Below are positions 57,665 through 64,000 of a stretch of 64,000 nucleotides of DNA, piece after piece. The first letter of the stretch is position 1, and every line of letters begins with the position of its first letter. The notes beneath the pieces were generated by a model. That model made no database searches. It saw nothing but the letters and a program-made list of their open reading frames with translations, and had not been told where the DNA came from. Origin of the DNA: Stictocephala bisonia (Eukaryota > Arthropoda > Insecta > Hemiptera > Membracidae). Made by a program: the position numbers and the translations under genes. The stretch covers positions 4,766,001 to 4,830,000 of the forward strand of contig JAQJVL010000001.1 of the NCBI GenBank assembly GCA_035578905.1. Reading direction: 5' to 3'.

Positions 57665-60605
57665 TGTTATATTGGGATACAAGCCCTATTGTTGTGTGCG
57701 TAATAGATTTTTTTTGGGATACAATCTATATTGTTGCGTTATAGTCATGTATGTTTGTTGGGATACAATCTATATTGTTGTGTACAATCAATAGATACAA
57801 TCTATCTATAGTCATGTATGTTTTTTTGGATACAATATATATTGTTGTGTTATAGTCATATATGTTTGTTGGGATACAATATATATTGTTGTGTTGTAGT
57901 CATGTATTTTTGTTGGGATACTATAGTTATATATGTGTGTTGGGATACAATATATATTGCTGTGTTATAGTCATATATGTTTGTTTGGATAAAATATATA
58001 TTGTTGTGTTATAGTCATATATGTTTGTTGGGATGAAATCTATATTGTTGTGTTATAGTCTTGTATGTTTGTTGGGATACTATAGTTATATATGTTTGTT
58101 TGGATAAAATATATATTGTTGTGTTGTAGTCATGTATTTTTGTTGGGATACTATAGTTATATATGTGTGTTGGGATACAATATATATTGTTGTGTTATAG
58201 TCATATATGTTTGTTGGGATACAATCTATATTGTTGTGTACAATCAATAGATACAATCTATCTATAGTCATGTATGTTTTTTTGGATACAATATATATTG
58301 TTGTGTTATAGTCATATATGTTTGTTTAGATAAAATATATATTGTTGTGTTATAGTCATGTATTTTTGTTGGGATACTATAGTTATATATGTGTGTTGGG
58401 ATACAATATATATTGTTGTGTTATAGTCATATATGTTTGTTTGGATAAAATATATATATATTGTTGTGTTATAGTCATATATGTTTGTTGGGATACAATA
58501 TATATTGTTGTGTTGTAGTCATGTATTTTTGTTGGGATACTATAGTTATATATGTGTGTTGGGATACAATATATATTGTTGCGTTATAGTCATATATGTT
58601 TGTTTGGATACAATCTATATTGTTGTGTTATAGTCATGTATGTTTGTTGGGATACAATCTATATTGTTGTGTTATAGTCATGTATGTTTGTTGGGATACT
58701 ATAGTTATATATGTTTGTTTGGATAAAATATATATTGTTGTGTTGTAGTCATGTATTTTTGTTGGGATACTATAGTTATATATGTGTGTTGGGATACAAT
58801 ATATATTGTTGTGTTATAGTCATATATGTTTGTTGGGATACAATCTATATTGTTGTGTACAATCAATAGATACAATCTATCTATAGTCATGTATGTTTTT
58901 TTGGATACAATATATATTGTTGTGTTATAGTCATATATGTTTGTTTGGATAAAATATATATTGTTGTGTTATAGTCATGTATTTTTGTTGGGATACTATA
59001 GTTATATATGTGTGTTGGGATACAATATATATTGTTGTGTTATAGTCATATATGTTTGTTTGGATAAAATATATATTGTTGTGTTATGGTCATATATGTT
59101 TGTTGGGATACAATATATATTGTTGTGTTGTAGTCATGTATTTTTGTTAGGATACTATAGTTATATATGTGTGTTGGGATACAATATATATTGTTGCGTT
59201 ATAGTCATATATGTTTGTTTGGATACAATCTATATTGTTGTGTTATAGTCATGTATGTTTGTTGGGATACAATCTATATTGTTGTGTTATAGTCATGTAT
59301 GTTTGTTGGGATACTATAGTTATATATGTTTGTTTGGATAAAATATATATTGTTGTGTTGTAGTCATGTATTTTTGTTGGGATACTATAGTTATATATGT
59401 GTGTTGGGATACAATATATATTGTTGTGTTATAGTCATATATGTTTGTTTGGATAAAATATATATTGTTGTGTTATCGTCATATATGTTTGTTGGGATAC
59501 AATATATATTGTTGCGTTATAGTCATATATGTTTGTTTGGATACAATCTATATTGTTGTGTTATAGTCATGTATGTTTGTTGGGATACAATCTATATTGT
59601 TGTGTTATAGTCATGTATGTTTGTTGGGATACTATAGTTATATATGTGTGTTGGGATACAATATATATTGTTGTGTTATAGTCATGTATGTTTGTTGGGA
59701 TACTATAGTTATATATGTGTGTTGGGATACAATATATATTGTTGCGTTATAGTCATATATGTTTGTTTGGATACAATCTATATTGTTGTGTTATAGTCAT
59801 GTATGTTTGTTGGGATACAATCTATATTGTTGTGTTATAGTCATGTATGTTTGTTGGGATACTATAGTTATATATGTGTGTTGGGATACAATATATATTA
59901 TTGTGTTATAGTCATGTATGTTTGTTGGGATAATATAGTTATATATGTGTGTTGGGATACAATATATATTGTTGTGTTATAGTCATGTATGTTTGTTGGG
60001 ATACTATAGTTATATATGTGTGTTGGGGTACAATATATATTGTTGTGTTATAGTCATGTATGTTTGTTTGGATACAATATATATTGTTGTGTTATAGTCA
60101 TGTATGTTTGTTGGGATACTATAGTTATATATGTGTGTTGGGGTACAATATATATTGTTGTGTTATAGTCATGTATAAATAAATGTATAGTCATGTGATT
60201 GTTGGGATACTATAGTTATATATGTGTGTTGGGGTACAATATATATTGTTGTGTTATAGTCATGTATGTTTGTTGGGATACTATAGTTATATATGTGTGT
60301 TGGGGTACAATATATATTGTTGTGTTATAGTCATGTATGTTTGTTGGGATACTATAGTTATATATGTGTGTTGGGATACAATATATATTGTTACGTTAAA
60401 GTCATATATGTTTGTTTGGATACAATCTATATTGTTGTGTTATAGTCATGTATGTTTGTTGGGATACAATCTATATTGTTGTGTTATAGTCTTGTGTTTT
60501 TTTTTTTTGTTTTTTTTTTTTTTTTTTTTTGATATAATCTCGAGTTTTGTGTCAACAGTCAAATATGTTTGTTAGGAGACAATCTCTATTGTTGAGTCGT
60601 TGAGT
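57665..60605. repeat. 44-bp AT-rich satellite with about 619-bp higher-order unit
   Basis: Unit TTGTTGTGTTATAGTCATGT followed by ATGTTTGTTGGGATACAATATATA. A variant with GGGATACTATAGTTATATAT inserts a half-unit. 58,086-58,271 recurs at 58,705-58,890, an offset of 619 bp. Ends in a T-rich run at 60,493-60,530. Frames of 94-117 codons are repeat translations (YxCVWxxYILLCYSHV). Confidence 0.93.
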
Positions 60606-63600
60606 CATCTTTCTTGTATATTCTGTTGTGATTTAGTTCTATTTACTTGTCAGTAATTTTTGCTCATTTTTGTAACTTATCATCAAACATTTGTTTCTTG
60701 TTTGAGTACAAAATAAAAATGTCAACAGCCATCTTTATTTTTTTTAAAATCATTTAACGGATGTTTCAAGTATCAGCAGTTATGTATGATTTATTGTGAT
60801 TTATTTTACATTGTAGCAAATATTAGAATTTTTTAAATGTACGTTGAAATCTAAATTTATTTATTGTGTCAGCAATAATATTTGTTTCATCGCCTGATAT
60901 TAACGATTGGATGTTGAAATGCCATAAAGTTGATTTAGTTGAAGCGATAATATGGTTCTTCCCCAGTTTGGATGTATTTCATTGCTGCGTCATAATTTAG
61001 ATATTTAACTGGCTCTTCCGTCTAAATAATCTTAAAAGGCCTGTTATCTTTGTATGTTATGTCATAGTTAATGTCAGTAGGGTGTTAAATGTGATATTTA
61101 TCAAATGATTAGATTCAAAAAATTATTCCAAGAAGTTACAAAAATCAACAATCTTATCAAAGACATGGCATTTTTCTAATGATTATCTACTTATGTTTCA
61201 GTATTTGTTAATAGCATGATGAACCATATAAACAACTCAAGATAACGAATTTACGAAAATTATTAATAACAAATTATTTCTACACGAAAGTCTGTTACTA
61301 AGCAATTTTATTCATACCAAATTAAATGTTACCTGAAATGGGTCAATAATTGGCTATATTTTCACGAGATATGCTTTTTATTCTGCGGAAATAATTTTAA
61401 CGGAAAATTCGAAAAAACCAATTTCACAACATTTAGTATTTTTGACATATTTCAGTTAATTTAGTTGACAAATTATTCATATTTTTTATTTAATGTGTTT
61501 TAATGTGCTAAATACAAATTGAAAACAATTTTGGTCTGTAACAATTATTTCTCGGGATGTAACGGAAAACTATTTTCACGATGAATTGCGATCAGTGGCC
61601 ATTACGTGATCATTATAACACTAACCATTGAACACAAAACCCAAATTAAATATGTACTGATTGTAGTGCCGCCTGAGAAGCGGCAGGCAGGCCGTTCCGG
61701 AGGCCAGGCACCAGACTTAACGCAAATTAAATTTGTTGTTGTTGAGTAAATGGACGATTAGGATAAGTTAGGTAAATAAAAGGTGTATTTTTCGGGCCGA
61801 AAACTAATTTTACTGAAAAAACCAATTATAGATTGGTTCAGCATAAAAAACACGTATAATGAATAAAAGGTTAAAAATATAAAGTTTTTTTTAAGTTGAC
61901 TTTTCTCATTATTAGATAAAAAACTGGTTTATAGATTTTTCGGAGAAAACGAGTTTTCCTCGGTTGAATTCAACCTCCTAAAGAGATTTAAACTCTTATA
62001 TCACCACATTTTTTAACAAAATCGTATTTTCAGAAGAGGTTAGAAAGTGCATAATTACCAAAAATCCTTTAAAATTTAATTTGATTTTGGAACAAAATAC
62101 CTGTATTGTATTATGTAGGACTACATACCATGTATCTCTACATCCCTCAAATGCTATATGTTCTCATTCATAATTTAAAAAATGTATTTTACAGTATTCA
62201 TTATTGGAAGTTCCTTTGTAAAAGGTCTTAAATGGATAATAATTGAATAACTTTGATTCATATAATTATTATTAACAGAACTTTTAGTCTAAAAAACATG
62301 GAAATTATTGGAAATTTTCCTTTTATTTGTGTCCAGAAAACTTAAAATGAGTTATATTTAGTAGATCGAATACGAACACCAAGGTTAACGTCGATTTTGT
62401 TGTTTTTATGCGCAATTATTACCAACGGATTCATACTGATTTACAAGGATATTGCATGTAACATGTCAACTCGGATAAAATTGCGACCATTTGCGAAAAA
62501 CCACTGTGTGAATGTATCCATTTAAATCATTGCCTATACATAGGCCACTTGGAAAACGATCTTCTAAAGGCACTGGTGCGAGTGAGATGCACTGAGTGGT
62601 GCAAGTGAGATAGAGAACTATTCCTTTCCCACTGTGTGAAAAAAAATGTCATGGCATTCATGATACAGTATGCCGCTTTCTTTGAAATGACAATTAATAA
62701 TATCAATAGCACAATGAATAGTAATGAAAACAATAAATATCAGTTAGTTAAACAAACCTCAGTTTTTTCCCAACCAAACACTGTTGCGGAAGTTGAACAC
62801 TTGACGGTGGAAGTTAGTCACGCCCGTGAAGTAAAGCAGCTCAGCGGTGAAAGATTACCCTCTGCCGCTGGAACCCCTACATGTGCTAAATATGACACGT
62901 AGGTCGCTTACCGTCCAGCCCAATTATAACACATATTCAGAAGTTCTTTTCAACATACGTCAACATACATACAAAAACTTTCAGGAATCTATAATTATTC
63001 TCCTCAACAATGTTATTTTAAATAAGTTTATCTTGTTACTAGCTAGTTTGTGGCACTATATTAACTAGTAACTGCAATCGGTTCCACGTTCACCTTATGG
63101 AATAACGTCTTGCTACTACCTATAGTCCGAGTAAAATAACTTTGGTACTGGAGGAACGGCCACACGCCACTGCTCTGAAATAACAAAACGCTGAGCTTTA
63201 ATTTGCTGTCAAACTTAAAATAAGTAAGCAATAATTTCCAAGCTAATTGTATAGTGGCCACTATATTATACTCTTTAAGAAACAGATATGCTGGAGATTT
63301 TGCTTAAACTAATTTGCTTTGTATTGTGATATTTGTGTTTAAGAACACGTTTTTATGAGTGAAATTGCGCGTGAGTCGTCTTTAGCGAGAATAATAATAA
63401 TAATAAAATAATTTCTTGCTGATGGATGACGGTTTGATTCATTGTGATTAGTATAGTACAAGACTCGTTTACTAATTCACACAAGTTAATGAGAAATTAT
63501 TTTTTTTTATATCTTTGCAAACTCGGAAACGACAAACGCTAGACAAATTTTCTTTGAAAAACATTAACTGTGTTACTTATGTATTACTAAAATAATAATG

Positions 63601-64000
63601 TGGAGCTAATAAAACATGCAGAAAAATAATGAAGAGTTGATGAAGGAACAACTTCATAATTCGTTTACATCGATGCTGTGTTGGAGGTGTAAGGTATATT
63701 CTACTCAAGGGAAAGTGTAGACTGGATGTTCAGCCCAAGCGTAAAATAATGTCAACAATTTTAGATTGACGATATTTCCAGATAAGAAATGTTTCTCCAG
63801 TAAGAAATAAGGTGAGTTAGTTGACTTTGAGGTGTGCTCGTGTTCAGTTCTTAATCGATTTAACAGTGCATGGTATAGTTTAATCACCAGTTTATTTTAA
63901 TTACAGTAATTTAGTTTTAGTGATATTACAAGTTTATTATTTAGATGTGACAATAATACTATATGATTCAGTGTCTCTTATATAATCATCAGTGTTTACT
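60606..64000. other. Unassigned AT-rich DNA with one GC-rich pocket
   Basis: 61,661-61,715 is GC-rich, with a GCCGC/GCGGC hairpin (61,668-61,684) and GGCCGTTCCGGAGGCC. 63,388-63,412 is an (ATA)n-like tract. Open frames at 62,527-63,261 overlap on both strands and show no family features. No gene supported. Confidence 0.4.

Overview
The window looks like AT-rich, repeat-dense, non-coding DNA from the nuclear genome of an arthropod, most likely an insect. The signs are degenerate mariner and non-LTR (LINE) retrotransposon fragments, tRNA-derived SINEs, many MITE-like elements, (TA)n tracts, tandem satellites with higher-order structure, and no operon-like coding density, rRNA or intact tRNA. 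I cannot fix the order; a hemipteran is only a guess. No complete host protein-coding gene can be supported. Most long open frames are satellite arrays whose unit length is divisible by three, or decayed transposon coding sequence.

Layout. 0-13 kb: a CCCACCCA minisatellite, an inverted-repeat hairpin, a 35-bp satellite (4.28-5.01 kb), a segmental duplication (5.94-7.53 kb and 10.93-12.24 kb, each with a tRNA-derived SINE), an R1/jockey-like LINE 3' end (7.74-8.75 kb), and a 38-bp satellite (8.82-10.55 kb). 13-22 kb: a degenerate mariner with both terminal inverted repeats (13,105-14,273), LINE fragments, and a TTAA-flanked MITE (18.18-19.84 kb) that itself holds two insertions, one a LINE tail. 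22-26 kb: a 73-bp satellite of about 51 units with higher-order structure.

26-36 kb: dispersed repeats, a possible small exon near 28.9 kb, a foldback element at 30.6-31.0 kb, and a LINE (33.2-34.7 kb) split by a PIF/Harbinger-like element that keeps the start of a MADF-like reading frame. An intact 396-bp MITE (34,800-35,195) and a 296-bp MITE (35,585-35,880) follow, the second lying inside another CCCACCCA minisatellite. 36-50 kb: quiet AT-rich DNA, a 76-bp satellite (40.5-42.1 kb), a GC-rich pocket with a perfect CRE-type octamer (42.6-42.8 kb), a 135-bp array cut by a 317-bp MITE with TTAA target duplication, a 32-bp array, and a second foldback (49.3-50.0 kb). 50-64 kb: a near-complete 272-bp hairpin, a 33-bp array, a 72/61-bp higher-order satellite (54.2-56.7 kb), a 44-bp AT-rich array (57.7-60.6 kb) and unassigned DNA.

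Nothing here works as a pathway. What can be read is history: several insertions can be ordered, and in three cases the target site before insertion can be recovered from the window itself (the 18.2-kb MITE against its empty paralogue at 40,051; the MITEs at 35.6 and 45.6 kb inside minisatellite units). All repeat families were recognised by eye, so unit counts and edges are approximate.
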